Source of the DNA: an uncultured Bacilli bacterium
GTDB taxonomy: Bacteria; Bacillota_I; Bacilli_A; RF39; UBA660
Direction: 5' to 3'
Assembly (NCBI GenBank): GCA_934096715.1
Contig: CAKOMQ010000004.1
Coordinates: 1-64,000, forward strand
Length of the DNA: 64,000 nucleotides
The translations under genes and the position numbers were made by a program. Positions 52,956-62,761 of the stretch are shown here, in pieces (the stretch's first letter is position 1; each line of letters opens with the position of its first letter). The notes beneath the pieces are model-generated. The model made no database searches. It was not told the origin of the DNA and was given only the letters and a program-made list of their open reading frames with translations.

Positions 52956-55029
52956 GTATAAGACTTCCTTTCATACCTTTTGTGGTTTTCATAATTAAAT
53001 TATCAAATATTAATAGAAGTGATGGTAAAACAAATACTACCACTAACATACTAATAATTGCACCTCTTGATATTAATAAGCATATAGATCCAATCATATC
53101 AATATCAGAGTAAATATAGACACCAAATGTTGCACAGAAGAAACATAAGGCACTTGTAATAATTGAAACACTAGATAAATCTAAAGTTTCTTTCATACAT
53201 TCGTATTTATCTTTATTTTTCTTTCTAAGTTCTAAGTATTTAGTACTCATTAAAATAGCATAGTCGATAGTGGCTCCTAGTTGAATTGTACCTACGACAA
53301 TTGATGCGATAAACGGAAGTGATGTATTAGTAAAGTAAGATAAAGATAAATTCATAAATATTGCCATTTCAATTGCAAATACTAAGATAACTGGTAAACT
53401 AATTGATTTAAGTACAATTAACATTATTACAAATATTACAGCTATTGATATATAGTTAACTACTTTAAAATCATGATCTGCTATTGTAACTAAATCTTTA
53501 GTTAGAGCACCTTCTCCTGCTACTATACCATTTTTATCATACTTCTTAACTAGTTTCTCTACATTATCTACTTGACTATTTAATTCTTTACTAGCAACTT
53601 CATATGTAGAATTAATTATTATAATTTGATATAAATCATTCTTATATATATTAGTTAAATCTTCTGGTAAGATATCTGTAGATATACCACTTTTTTCAAG
53701 TAAAGATGGTGCTAGAACTAAATCAATACCATCCATACTTTTTAAGTCATTAACTAACTCTTCTATTTCATTAGCTTTTATACTTTTATCTAGAATAATT
53801 ATTTGTGGTGATATTATATTATATCTTTTAGCAAGTTCACTATTTGCAACACTACTAGGTAGATCATCTGGTAAAGACTTATCTAGTTTATAATATACAT
53901 CATAATTACTATTACCGTAGATAGCTGGTATTAATAAGATTAAGAATACTATAACAATATATTTGTAGTATTTTGTTGAGAAGTTGTTAATAAACTTAAA
54001 TTTTGGAAAGTGTATTTTATGTTTAGTCTTCTCTATTAAACTATCAAATGTAAGTAATAAAGCTGGGAATACAGTTAAGACACAAATTAGTCCCCATAAT
54101 ACACCTTTAGCCATTACTATACCAATATCTTTTCCAAGAGTTAAATCCATAAAACATAATGCGAGAAAGCCAGCAATTGTTGTAAGTGATGAACCAATTA
54201 CAGATTTAAATGTTTCACATATTGCTTCATTCATAGCTTCTTTTTTATCATGTTTTTTACTCTTCTCTTTTGCTTGTTCATACTTATGATATAAGAATAT
54301 TGAGAAGTCTGTTGTAACTCCTAATTGAAGCACAGCAGTTATTGCTTTAGTAATATAAGATACATTTCCTAATAAGATATTACTTCCTAAATTATAAATA
54401 ATTGCAAAACCTATATTACCTAGAAGTAGAACTGGGATAATATAAGAGTCTGTAGCAAATCCTAATACTATTAAACATAGAATAACAGCAATTGTTACAT
54501 AAATAATGACTTCACTATTAGATAAGTTCATTGTATCTATAACCATTGATGTCATACCAGATACACTAGAAGCATTATCAACTGTATCTCTTATTTCATT
54601 AACCGCATTCATTGTTCTTTCATTACTTGTACCATCTTCCATAGTTACTATAATAACAGTACCATCTTTATTAGTTATTTTATCTGTTATGTTACTAGGT
54701 AGCATATTAATTGGAATAGTTGAGTCTGTTACGTCAGCAACGCTAACAACTCCATTAACACCATCTATGTCTTTAATCTTATCTTCTAATGTTAAGATAT
54801 CATGATTAGACATATTATCAACCATAACAAATGAAAATGCTCCAATATTAAATTCATCTGTTAATATTTCTTGACCTTTCATTGTGTCAATATCACTCGG
54901 TAAGTAAACTAGGATATCATAATTAACTTTTGTATTAACATAGCCAATTACAGCTGGTATCAAAAGTATAATAGATAAAAATACAATAAGTTTACTATGC
55001 TCCGTTATAAATTTAGATATCTTTTTCAT
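52948..55029 (-). CDS. MMPL/RND-family transporter
   Basis: About 693 residues from the ATG at 55029 (GGAGG seven bases upstream). Twelve predicted helices form two repeats, each with one external loop domain, as in MMPL/YdfJ exporters. The family motif regions show as QLGVTTDFSIFLYHKYEQ and QLGATIDYAILMSTKY, each with a central Asp proposed to carry protons. Members move lipids, siderophores or drugs; the substrate is unknown. Expressed with the coiled-coil gene and divergent from a TetR regulator. Confidence 0.9.
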   Translation of the reverse strand: MKKISKFITEHSKLIVFLSIILLIPAVIGYVNTKVNYDILVYLPSDIDTMKGQEILTDEFNIGAFSFVMVDNMSNHDILTLEDKIKDIDGVNGVVSVADVTDSTIPINMLPSNITDKITNKDGTVIIVTMEDGTSNERTMNAVNEIRDTVDNASSVSGMTSMVIDTMNLSNSEVIIYVTIAVILCLIVLGFATDSYIIPVLLLGNIGFAIIYNLGSNILLGNVSYITKAITAVLQLGVTTDFSIFLYHKYEQAKEKSKKHDKKEAMNEAICETFKSVIGSSLTTIAGFLALCFMDLTLGKDIGIVMAKGVLWGLICVLTVFPALLLTFDSLIEKTKHKIHFPKFKFINNFSTKYYKYIVIVFLILLIPAIYGNSNYDVYYKLDKSLPDDLPSSVANSELAKRYNIISPQIIILDKSIKANEIEELVNDLKSMDGIDLVLAPSLLEKSGISTDILPEDLTNIYKNDLYQIIIINSTYEVASKELNSQVDNVEKLVKKYDKNGIVAGEGALTKDLVTIADHDFKVVNYISIAVIFVIMLIVLKSISLPVILVFAIEMAIFMNLSLSYFTNTSLPFIASIVVGTIQLGATIDYAILMSTKYLELRKKNKDKYECMKETLDLSSVSIITSALCFFCATFGVYIYSDIDMIGSICLLISRGAIISMLVVVFVLPSLLLIFDNLIMKTTKGMKGSLIHE

Positions 55030-55207
55030 ATTCATTCCTCCAACACGTTATAGTTTATTCTATTTAAATTAATTATTCACTTACAATAAACGTATAAATG
55101 TATTTTAATAAACAATTGTCTACTAATTGTATGATATTTACTATACTTTTGTTGCTTATTTTTGTATTTGTATGATAAAAGTGCTATAATGATTTTGGTG
55201 ACTTGAT

Positions 55208-55768
55208 ATGAATAAAACTGATTTACGTGTTATAAAAACAAAGAAATGTTTATATAATGCTTTATTGATATTAATGAAAGATAATACTTTTGAAAATATT
55301 AAAGTATCAGATATATGTGATAAAGCATTAGTAAATAGATCAACATTCTATTCTCATTTTGATGATAAATACGATTTATTATATGATTTTATAACTGATT
55401 TAAAAAACGAACTAGCAAATGAATTAGAAAATAATAATGAAATAGCGTCTACACGTCTATATTACTTAAAGATGATTGAATTATTTATAAATCATATTGA
55501 AGATAAGAAAGATATATATTCAATGGTTATGAAAAATAATCGAAATGGTATTACGACTGATATGGTTTATCAAACTTTAAATCAAGATGTATTAAAAAGA
55601 TTAGAGAAGGAAAAGGATTCACAAGCAAACAAAGTACCTAGAGAAATTATTGCTAAATTTTATTTGGGTGCTATTATCAATGTTGGTATGGAACTTTTAG
55701 AAAATAACAAATACACTAAAGAAGAAATATTGACATATTTTGACGAATTAATACCAGAAAATTTGTAA
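55208..55768 (+). CDS. TetR-family regulator
   Basis: 186 residues. N-terminal TetR helix-turn-helix (FENIKVSDICDKALVNRSTFYSHFDDKYDLL), then an all-helical ligand domain. Divergent from the MMPL operon, which it most likely controls, and followed by an SDR gene. The promoter carries TGCTATAAT 14-20 bases before the start. Confidence 0.9.
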   Translation: MNKTDLRVIKTKKCLYNALLILMKDNTFENIKVSDICDKALVNRSTFYSHFDDKYDLLYDFITDLKNELANELENNNEIASTRLYYLKMIELFINHIEDKKDIYSMVMKNNRNGITTDMVYQTLNQDVLKRLEKEKDSQANKVPREIIAKFYLGAIINVGMELLENNKYTKEEILTYFDELIPENL

Positions 55769-55792
55769 ATAATATAAATAGTTTGGTATAAT
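55763..55792 (+). promoter_or_regulatory. promoter of the SDR gene
   Basis: TTGTAA (55763-55768), 18 bases and TATAAT (55787-55792) with an extended TG before it. AAGGAGG follows before the ATG at 55811. Confidence 0.65.
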
Positions 55793-55810
55793 TTTTACAA
55801 GGAGGCTAAT

Positions 55811-56557
55811 ATGAGATTAGAAAATAAAGTTGCTATTATAACTGGTAGCTCATCAGGTATTGGTTATGCAGTGGCAGATAAATATTTAAGTGAAGGAGCA
55901 AAAGTTGTTGTTTGTGGACTTAATCCTGAAGATATCAAGAAGTCTATAGATAAGTTATCTCTTAAATATGATGCAAATAATATTTTGGGAGTTACTGTTA
56001 ATGTAAAAAATACAAATGAAATAGAAAATTTATTTAATGAAACAATAAAAAAATTTGGTAAATTAGATATTCTAGTTAATAATGCTGGTATTGCTCCTGC
56101 TAAACCACTTGATTTAATGACTGACGAAGAATGGGATAATACAATTAGTATTAATTTAACTGGTGCATTTAAGTGTACTCGTGAAGCTTTCAAATATATG
56201 AAAGAAACGGGTGGAAGTATTATAAATACTAGTTCTTTTGTTAGCTTATATGGTTCACCTACTCAAGCTAGTTATTCAGCTAGTAAAGCAGGCCTTAATG
56301 GACTTACTAAATCTAATGCTAAAGAATTAGGTAAATTTGGAATACGTGTTAATGCCGTAGCGCCAGGCGTAGTAATGACTGACATGGTTAAAGAAACTAC
56401 TAATGATCAAGTAATTGAAAGATTAAATATGATGACACCTGTTGGTAGAGCTAGTCAAGTTAGTGATTTAGTTGGTATCTATGTTTATCTAGCTAGCGAT
56501 GAATCATTAACTACTACTGGTACTATTATAAATATTGATGGTGGATTAGTAATGTAA
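55811..56557 (+). CDS. short-chain dehydrogenase/reductase (FabG-like)
   Basis: 248 residues, classical SDR. Rossmann motif TGSSSGIGYAVA, NNAGIAP, catalytic SSFVSLYGSPTQASYSASKAG (Ser, Tyr, Lys), and a C-terminal TGTIINIDGGLVM. FabG-type 3-oxoacyl reductases and many sugar or steroid SDRs share these. The lack of a fatty-acid operon around it leaves the substrate open. Confidence 0.9.
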   Translation: MRLENKVAIITGSSSGIGYAVADKYLSEGAKVVVCGLNPEDIKKSIDKLSLKYDANNILGVTVNVKNTNEIENLFNETIKKFGKLDILVNNAGIAPAKPLDLMTDEEWDNTISINLTGAFKCTREAFKYMKETGGSIINTSSFVSLYGSPTQASYSASKAGLNGLTKSNAKELGKFGIRVNAVAPGVVMTDMVKETTNDQVIERLNMMTPVGRASQVSDLVGIYVYLASDESLTTTGTIINIDGGLVM

Positions 56558-56587
56558 AAAAATGTTCCTAACAAGTGAACATTTTTT
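56557..56587 (+). terminator. terminator of the SDR gene
   Basis: AAAAAATGTTC and GAACATTTTTT pair around a 9-base loop directly after the stop. Confidence 0.8.
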
Positions 56588-56658
56588 ATTTGCATAAAAC
56601 AATTTTTTATGTAAATAAAATATAAAAATTGGAAATACGCAAAATATAATTAGCTTTG

Positions 56659-56814
56659 CTAAAACACATTTCTTAAAGTTTGATGTTCGTCAAATAAAAA
56701 GCAAACTATTATAGTCATAACACTTAACATAAATAGTGGTACAAATATTAGGGTAAATATTCTTCTAAATTTTTCCCATCACATCTTCTTGTAAAGACCT
56801 TCATAAGCATCATC
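56659..56814 (-). pseudogene. small decayed membrane-protein fragment after the TetR gene
   Basis: In the same frame as the TetR gene and starting right after its TAG stop, the sequence reads DDAYEGLYKKM, then TGA, then WEKFRRIFTLIFVPLFMLS and further hydrophobic residues to a TAG. It looks like the end of a membrane protein that has lost its start. No better explanation is seen for this 250-base gap. Confidence 0.3.
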
Positions 56815-57429
56815 CTACTCTAAACTATCTTTAAACATATTATTTATATTCTCTATAACTATATATGTCATTATATCATAATTCATATTACTATGTTTAT
56901 GATATATTTTTTCATGACATAAATTATCTATCATCCCAATCATTATATGAACTTTCTCACTTAAATGATTATCTTTAACTCCAGTGTTAACTAGAAGATT
57001 TTTTAGATAATTGGTCATTTCTATTTCTCTATTATAGTAGTATTCAGCTACTCTTTTATCAGAATGAACCATAGCCATTATTTCTTCATGAGCAATTTCA
57101 CTAACTATATGATTATTAATATATTTATCTATCATATTTTTTAATATTTTATCAAAGTTCTTAACATCAAAATCTTTGCTTTTTATTTTGAGCATTGGAA
57201 AGAATATATCACTTCCATATTTTTCTAAAGCATTCATAAATATGTCATATTTATCTTGAAAGTACTGGTAGACAATTCCTGTAGACACTCCTGCTTTCTT
57301 AGCTATAAGTGCGGTATTGGTGTTATAGTAACCTTGTTCACATATTAGTTTAAATCCACTTTCAATTATTTTTTCTTTTTTCTCTATTGCTCTATTTTGT
57401 TTAGGATCTCTTTTCTCCAATTTACTCAC
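56815..57429 (-). CDS. TetR-family regulator
   Basis: 204 residues. Helix-turn-helix GYYNTNTALIAKKAGVSTGIVYQYFQDKYDIF, then a helical ligand domain of TetR_C type. Divergent from the ABC exporter genes. Two palindromes in the shared upstream region are probable binding sites, so it likely represses the exporter. Confidence 0.92.
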   Translation of the reverse strand: MSKLEKRDPKQNRAIEKKEKIIESGFKLICEQGYYNTNTALIAKKAGVSTGIVYQYFQDKYDIFMNALEKYGSDIFFPMLKIKSKDFDVKNFDKILKNMIDKYINNHIVSEIAHEEIMAMVHSDKRVAEYYYNREIEMTNYLKNLLVNTGVKDNHLSEKVHIMIGMIDNLCHEKIYHKHSNMNYDIMTYIVIENINNMFKDSLE

Positions 57430-57451
57430 CTTCTAACTAATTATAACACAT

Positions 57452-57524
57452 ATATGAATAATTTTTCATATTACATTGACTATTATTATTTATTAGAATA
57501 TAATTAATATGAAATATGTTTCAT
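57452..57524. promoter_or_regulatory. promoter and two operator palindromes of the ABC exporter
   Basis: Plus-strand promoter TTGACT (57476-57481), 17 bases, TATAAT (57499-57504). One palindrome, ATATGAA and TTCATAT (57452-57471), lies before it, and the other, ATGAAATATGTTTCAT (57509-57524), after it. Both share TGAA/TTCA half sites, as expected for one TetR dimer type. Confidence 0.7.
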
Positions 57525-57545
57525 GTTTCAAAAAGGAGTTATTTT

Positions 57546-58250
57546 ATGAAAGAAAGTTTTATTAAATTAAAGAATGTTAAGAAAACATATATTGTTGGAG
57601 AACAAGAATTTAATGCCCTAAATGGCGTTGATGCAGAAATTAATAAGGGAGAATTTGTTGTAATTTTAGGACCTAGTGGTGCTGGTAAATCTACCCTACT
57701 AAATTTACTTGGGGGAATGGATAAACCCACTAGTGGATCAATAATTATTGATTCGGAAGATATTAGTAAATATAATGATAAAGAATTAACTAAGTATCGA
57801 GCTAATAGTGTTGGCTTTATATTCCAATTCTATAATATTATGCCTACCCTAACTGTACGTGAGAATGTTGAATTAATCAAAGATATTACTAAAACTAGTT
57901 TAAGTAGTAAAGATGTCTTAAAAAGTGTTGGTCTATATAAACATAAAGATAAATTTCCGCAAGAATTATCTGGTGGCGAACAACAAAGAGTATCTATAGC
58001 AAGAGCTATTATGAAAGAACCAAAGTTACTGTTATGTGATGAACCTACTGGAGCGTTGGATTCTAAAACTGGTGTTGAAGTATTAAAACTATTAAAAGAA
58101 GAAGTTAATAAAGGTACTACTGTAATAATTGTTACTCATAACTCATTAATTGCAGATATCGCTGACAGAGTTATCAATATTAAGAATGGTAAAATAGAAA
58201 AAAATAAATTAAATAAGAATCCTAAAAATATTGATGAGGTTAAGTGGTAA
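57546..58250 (+). CDS. ABC transporter ATPase (MacB/LolD type)
   Basis: About 234 residues from the ATG at 57546, after AAGGAG; ten upstream codons overlap the promoter region. Walker A GPSGAGKSTLLN, Q loop, signature LSGGEQQRVSIA, Walker B LLLCDEPTGALD, His switch VTHN. The CDEPTGALDSKTG wording is typical of the MacB/SalX export group. Its stop is one base from the start of the permease. Confidence 0.95.
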   Translation: MKESFIKLKNVKKTYIVGEQEFNALNGVDAEINKGEFVVILGPSGAGKSTLLNLLGGMDKPTSGSIIIDSEDISKYNDKELTKYRANSVGFIFQFYNIMPTLTVRENVELIKDITKTSLSSKDVLKSVGLYKHKDKFPQELSGGEQQRVSIARAIMKEPKLLLCDEPTGALDSKTGVEVLKLLKEEVNKGTTVIIVTHNSLIADIADRVINIKNGKIEKNKLNKNPKNIDEVKW

Positions 58251-58251
58251 T

Positions 58252-60543
58252 ATGTTACATAAAAAGATGATTAGGGATATTAAAAATAATTTATCCCAAT
58301 TTATTACAATATTCTTAATGATTATGATAGGTGTTATGGCCTATTCTGGTATTAAAGCATACATGGATGGAATGAGTTATACTAAAGATACTTTCTATAA
58401 AGAAAATAATATTCAAGATTTAAATATAATTGGAACTAATTTTACTAATGATGACTTAAATGAAATTAAAAACATTAATGGAGTTAATGATGCAGAAAGA
58501 AAGCTATCTATTACAGGTACTACTGATAATAATAAAACTTTATTAATTAATTTTATTGAATCTAATAATATATCTAAATTTTATGTTGTAAGTGGAAAAG
58601 GATTTAATAAAGATACACATGGTGTATGGTTAGATGAATACTATGCTAATGAAAATAATATAAAAGTTGGAGATTATATAAAAGTTAAATATGATAATAT
58701 TTCTTTAAAAGAAAAAGTAATTGGACTTGTTAATGTACCAGATCACTTATATGATGTTCAAGATGAAAGTGAGTTGTTTCCTAATAGAAAAGAATTTGGC
58801 TTTGCTTATCTTTCTATAAATGAGTTAACTAAAGATTATAGTAATTATATTATATTTAATAATATTATGGTAGATCTTAAAGATAATGCTAATTTGAATC
58901 AAGTAAGAAATGAAATAGAAAATAAATTTAGTAGTAATTTAGCAATTATTAAAACTAGTGATACTACTTCTGATAGTACATATCAAGGAGAAATAGATGA
59001 AGGTAAAACTTATGTAGGGGTATTTTCAGGATTATTCATTTTTATAGCGATGCTTTCAGTTATTGCAACAATGACAAGAGTTATTAAAAAAGAAAGAACT
59101 CAAATAGGAACATTAAAAGCTTTAGGATTTAAGAATTCAAGAATACTAATGCATTATATTGGTTATGGACTATATATATCAATTCTTGCTAGTATAGTAG
59201 GTTTAATACTAGGATATTTCTTTATAGGTAATACTTTTATGAATCTTGAAACAAGTGTATTTGAAATACCTAATGGACATCCTGTCATAAATTCATCTAG
59301 TTATTTAGTGGCAATTTTAGTAGTACTATTAATAACATTTATAACTTACATTACTGGTAGAACTATACTAAAAGAAAATCCTAGTGAAACACTAAGAAAT
59401 AAAATACCTAGTGTTAAAGGTAGAAGTCTTAATATTACTAAGAAAGGTATATTTAAAAAATTAAATTTTTCTAGTAAATGGAATTTAAGAGATATAATTA
59501 GAAATAAAGCAAGAACTATTATGGGTATAGTTGGACTTTCTGGATCTACTATGTTAATAGTGTGTGCTTTAGGTATGTTAAATAGTATGAATTATTTTGT
59601 AGATTTACAATTTAATAAATTATATAACTTTGATTATAAACTTAATTTAATGAGTAATATAAGTGAGAATGATTTAAATAATTTAGAAAATATTTATGGC
59701 AATCATACTTCTAGAACTTATGGTATAGAAATTAAAGATAATAATAAATTAGAGTCTAATAATATATTTGTAGATGATAGTGATGGCTATGTAAAGTTTA
59801 TTGATAATAAAGATAACTATACTAAAGTAGATAATAATAAAGGAATATATGTTACTTATAAATTAGCAAGCAATAATAATTATAAAATTGGAGATAAAAT
59901 TACATGGCATATTTATGGAGATAATCATTATTATACAAGTGAAATTGTTGGATTTAATAAAGATTTCCAAAATCAAAATATTACGATGACTAGAGAATAT
60001 TTAGAAAGTTTAGGTATTACATATAAACCAGATTCATTATATACTAATAAAGATTTAAAGGATGTTAAAAGTATTAAGAATGTAGAAAACATACAAGATA
60101 AAGATTCATTAAAGAATGGTATGAATAATATGTTATCTATGATGAAAACTATGTTAACATTGATTATAAGTATTGCTATTATACTAGGAAGTATTATTAT
60201 ATATAATTTAGGTATACTTTCTTATACTGAGAAACAATATCAATTTGCTACTTTGAAAGTTCTTGGTTTTGATGATAGTAAAATTAAAAATATATTTACT
60301 AAACAAAATAACTGGATTTCCATAATATCTATATTAATTGGATTACCTTGTGGTTATATTTTAACTAGTTGGTTATTTAAAACTGCTATTGATGAAAATT
60401 ATGACTTTGGCGCTCATATATTACCTATAACTTATATATTGGCGGCTATTGGGACATTTGTTATCTCTTATTTAGTATCTAGATTACTTGCTAAAAGAAT
60501 TAAAAATATAGATATGGTTACTAGTTTAAAAGGCAATGAATAA
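58252..60543 (+). CDS. ABC transporter permease, FtsX type
   Basis: About 763 residues from the ATG at 58252 (TAATATG after the ATPase stop). Layout: one N-terminal helix, a large outer domain, three helices (FSGLFIFIAMLSVIATMTRVIKKERTQIG), a second outer domain, and three more helices. Two FtsX domains are visible, each with the KALGF/KVLGF coupling motif. With the ATPase it forms a MacB-like or antimicrobial-peptide-resistance exporter. The substrate is unknown. Confidence 0.92.
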   Translation: MLHKKMIRDIKNNLSQFITIFLMIMIGVMAYSGIKAYMDGMSYTKDTFYKENNIQDLNIIGTNFTNDDLNEIKNINGVNDAERKLSITGTTDNNKTLLINFIESNNISKFYVVSGKGFNKDTHGVWLDEYYANENNIKVGDYIKVKYDNISLKEKVIGLVNVPDHLYDVQDESELFPNRKEFGFAYLSINELTKDYSNYIIFNNIMVDLKDNANLNQVRNEIENKFSSNLAIIKTSDTTSDSTYQGEIDEGKTYVGVFSGLFIFIAMLSVIATMTRVIKKERTQIGTLKALGFKNSRILMHYIGYGLYISILASIVGLILGYFFIGNTFMNLETSVFEIPNGHPVINSSSYLVAILVVLLITFITYITGRTILKENPSETLRNKIPSVKGRSLNITKKGIFKKLNFSSKWNLRDIIRNKARTIMGIVGLSGSTMLIVCALGMLNSMNYFVDLQFNKLYNFDYKLNLMSNISENDLNNLENIYGNHTSRTYGIEIKDNNKLESNNIFVDDSDGYVKFIDNKDNYTKVDNNKGIYVTYKLASNNNYKIGDKITWHIYGDNHYYTSEIVGFNKDFQNQNITMTREYLESLGITYKPDSLYTNKDLKDVKSIKNVENIQDKDSLKNGMNNMLSMMKTMLTLIISIAIILGSIIIYNLGILSYTEKQYQFATLKVLGFDDSKIKNIFTKQNNWISIISILIGLPCGYILTSWLFKTAIDENYDFGAHILPITYILAAIGTFVISYLVSRLLAKRIKNIDMVTSLKGNE

Positions 60544-60559
60544 TTTAGTTCATTGCCTT
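60530..60559 (+). terminator. hairpin at the end of the permease gene
   Basis: AAGGCAATGAA and TTCATTGCCTT form an 11-bp stem across the stop codon. The T run is poor, so it may be a weak terminator or an mRNA 3' end stabiliser. Confidence 0.5.
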
Positions 60560-60625
60560 GAATCCATATCTATCTGCAATAAAATATTGATATTTTATAA
60601 ATTTTTGTGTATACTTAATTTAGGT

Positions 60626-60858
60626 AAAGCAAGCAGGTATGTTTCGCTTATATCATTAAGGATAGTAAGCTATCGACATAGTCGATGGCTTTTTTGATTA
60701 GACCAAGATGAATATACAAAATGGCTAACCAAAAGGCTACTTTTAATAACTTATACTTAAGTCTTAATTTCATCGTACCACGTAGTTCAGAATCAAAACC
60801 ATTGTTCCAAAAACCCCTGATAGTTTGATGGTACAAGCCACAACACCTGCTCGCTTGG
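60626..60858. repeat. possible miniature mobile element with inverted ends
   Basis: About 230 bases bounded by imperfect inverted repeats sharing AGCAGGT and flanking GC (60626-60649 and 60835-60858). It lies in a decayed stretch and is more GC-rich than its surroundings. Inside is a terminator-like hairpin for the plus strand (AGCTATCGAC, ATA, GTCGATGGCT, then T's near 60669-60697) and a 62-codon minus-strand frame. Confidence 0.4.
60648..60836 (-). CDS. small hydrophobic protein or toxin-like peptide, uncertain
   Basis: 62 residues, or 41 from the inner Met. MKLRLKYKLLKVAFWLAIL starts the shorter form, with one membrane helix and a charged tail, a shape seen in type I toxins. The last codons lie inside the plus-strand terminator hairpin, so an antisense RNA from the plus strand would overlap the 3' end, as in txpA/ratA-type pairs. 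The frame may also be fortuitous. No ribosome site stands out. Confidence 0.3.
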   Translation of the reverse strand: MYHQTIRGFWNNGFDSELRGTMKLRLKYKLLKVAFWLAILYIHLGLIKKAIDYVDSLLSLMI

Positions 60859-60859
60859 T

Positions 60860-61618
60860 TAGTTATTTTTTTATTTGTAATCTTATTTACTGTATCTATT
60901 GCATTATTAAATCTACATTTTATATAATGAGTCGTTACTAATTCTATATTATTATAATCTTCTAAATTAAATATAAAATTATTTTATTTATAAAATACAT
61001 ATATCATATATCCTGTTATAAATTCTATAAAACCTATTATAAAATATGTTATAGATAATATGTTAGTTGGAAATATTATAAATTGAATAGTAATCCATAG
61101 CATTAATGTTATACCAAAAGTCATTCCTAATATACTACTTAAAAGTTTATCTCTCTATAAATAGTAAACTGCTAGTAAATTAGTTAATCCATTTGCTATA
61201 ATTAATGATATACCAGAGAATATATAATCTTTAAATAAATATTTACTAAATGGTAAAACTTCAAAATAAGGTAGTAACTTATCCATTTGTAACAGTTTAC
61301 CACTAGGACCTATAATCATACATATTCCACCATAAAGATTTACGATAACTTTCTAGTTTATAAGGCCAATAAATAACATCATGACTACACTCTACTAATT
61401 CTAAATCTTTATTATAAGTACCTAGAGCATTTACTTCTTCGTTTATAGTAGTTGGGAGAATAACAAATATAATATTGTGATAATAGATGCCATCATTTAT
61501 TCCCGTCTAACTAGGGCTATTTAAGATTATTTGTTTTAATCCAACTGAATCTATTACTACTATAGGAATATCTAAGTTAAATTTACTTTTTAACATATTT
61601 TTTATATTAGTAGTAACT
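60860..61618 (-). pseudogene. decayed membrane-protein gene
   Basis: The minus strand keeps long protein-like stretches in changing frames: near the 5' end IPIVVIDSVGLKQII, then INEEVNALGTYNKDLELVE, NLYGGICMIIGPSGK, and hydrophobic runs LFKDYIFSGISLIIANGL and GMTFGITLMLWITIQF. Stop codons and frameshifts separate them. The family is not clear. It lies directly downstream of the ABC-2 permease pair and was probably part of that operon. No other feature is seen here. Confidence 0.5.
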
Positions 61619-62761
61619 TCATTTTATAATCTGTCTTTTCTTACTTATATAGTTAGTTATTATAATAAATATAATACTAAATATAAAGATAACTACAGAA
61701 TTAATAATAAGTGGTTTAATATTGCTTAGAGTAAATGTTTCTAAACCTTTGATTATTTCATTATTCAAAATATAATAATAACTTGGAAGAATATGAGCAA
61801 TATTTAATACATTATTAGACATATATTCCATTGGTACAAATGCTCCGCATAAGAAGGATGCTCCTACTGCAACTACATTCACTATACCACCTAATGCATT
61901 TTTATTACTAGTGATATTGCCTATTAAGAAACCTATAGTTAAACTACATATACTAAATATAAAAGAATTAATTATAAATAATAACCCATTCTTAGTTAAT
62001 AATAAGTCTTTAAAGATAATTAAACTTAATAACATATATAGAATCCATAATATAAATATAACTAAAGCATTAGATAAGAGTACTATTCTATTATATTTCC
62101 TATAATTATAACTACTTACAATAGTTCTTTTAAGTACATGTTCTTCTTTTAAACTAGCTAAGGTCATACTTATAATATATACACATCCTGCTAGAAAAGC
62201 ATAGTTTAAGAAATTAAAATAAGTAGTCATTCTATTTAAATTATTACTATCTAATGTAGAATTAACTTCTACTTTAACTTCTTTATCTAAAGTATTTTTA
62301 ACTATATTAGATAAATCTTCTTGTTTATAGTAATCTTTATAGATATCAATAGTTTTTAGATACTTTTCTACTAACATAATACTATACGTACTATCTTCAT
62401 TATTACTTGCTTTATAGTCTATTTTAGGACTATTACCTATAATTATATCATCACCAAAATTACTTGGTATATATAATACTAAATCTATATCACGATAGAA
62501 TATAGCGTCATCTATATCATCTTTAGTATATTTATCTATATCTTTTATATTAGTATGATTATCTAAGTAATTAATAAAATCTTTAGTAATAGAAGTATTA
62601 TCTTTATTAACTATTAATATATTTGGTTTAGTTTCTTCATACGTTTTAATATTAGTAGATGATTGATTAAAGGCTGTTATAGATATTAACATAATTGTAT
62701 AAATAATAAGCATACCTTTTAATTTATTTAATATTTTTAATACTGTCTTAAATACTATCAT
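61619..62761 (-). CDS. ABC-2 type permease
   Basis: About 380 residues from the ATG at 62761 (AAGGAG eight bases upstream). One N-terminal helix, a large outer domain (about 45-185), then five or six C-terminal helices (NFLNYAFLAGCVYIISMTLASLKEEHVLKRT onward), the ABC-2/YhgN-like export layout with the amphipathic connector containing Glu-Glu. Overlaps the second permease by 14 bases. Confidence 0.85.
   Translation of the reverse strand: MIVFKTVLKILNKLKGMLIIYTIMLISITAFNQSSTNIKTYEETKPNILIVNKDNTSITKDFINYLDNHTNIKDIDKYTKDDIDDAIFYRDIDLVLYIPSNFGDDIIIGNSPKIDYKASNNEDSTYSIMLVEKYLKTIDIYKDYYKQEDLSNIVKNTLDKEVKVEVNSTLDSNNLNRMTTYFNFLNYAFLAGCVYIISMTLASLKEEHVLKRTIVSSYNYRKYNRIVLLSNALVIFILWILYMLLSLIIFKDLLLTKNGLLFIINSFIFSICSLTIGFLIGNITSNKNALGGIVNVVAVGASFLCGAFVPMEYMSNNVLNIAHILPSYYYILNNEIIKGLETFTLSNIKPLIINSVVIFIFSIIFIIITNYISKKRQIIK

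Noticed and set aside
56770..56790. TGA read as tryptophan (mycoplasma code)
   Set aside because: A TGA-TGG pair in a decayed fragment suggests it, but ylxM, rsgA and the phosphatidyltransferase gene end with functional TGA stops and normal genes use TGG.
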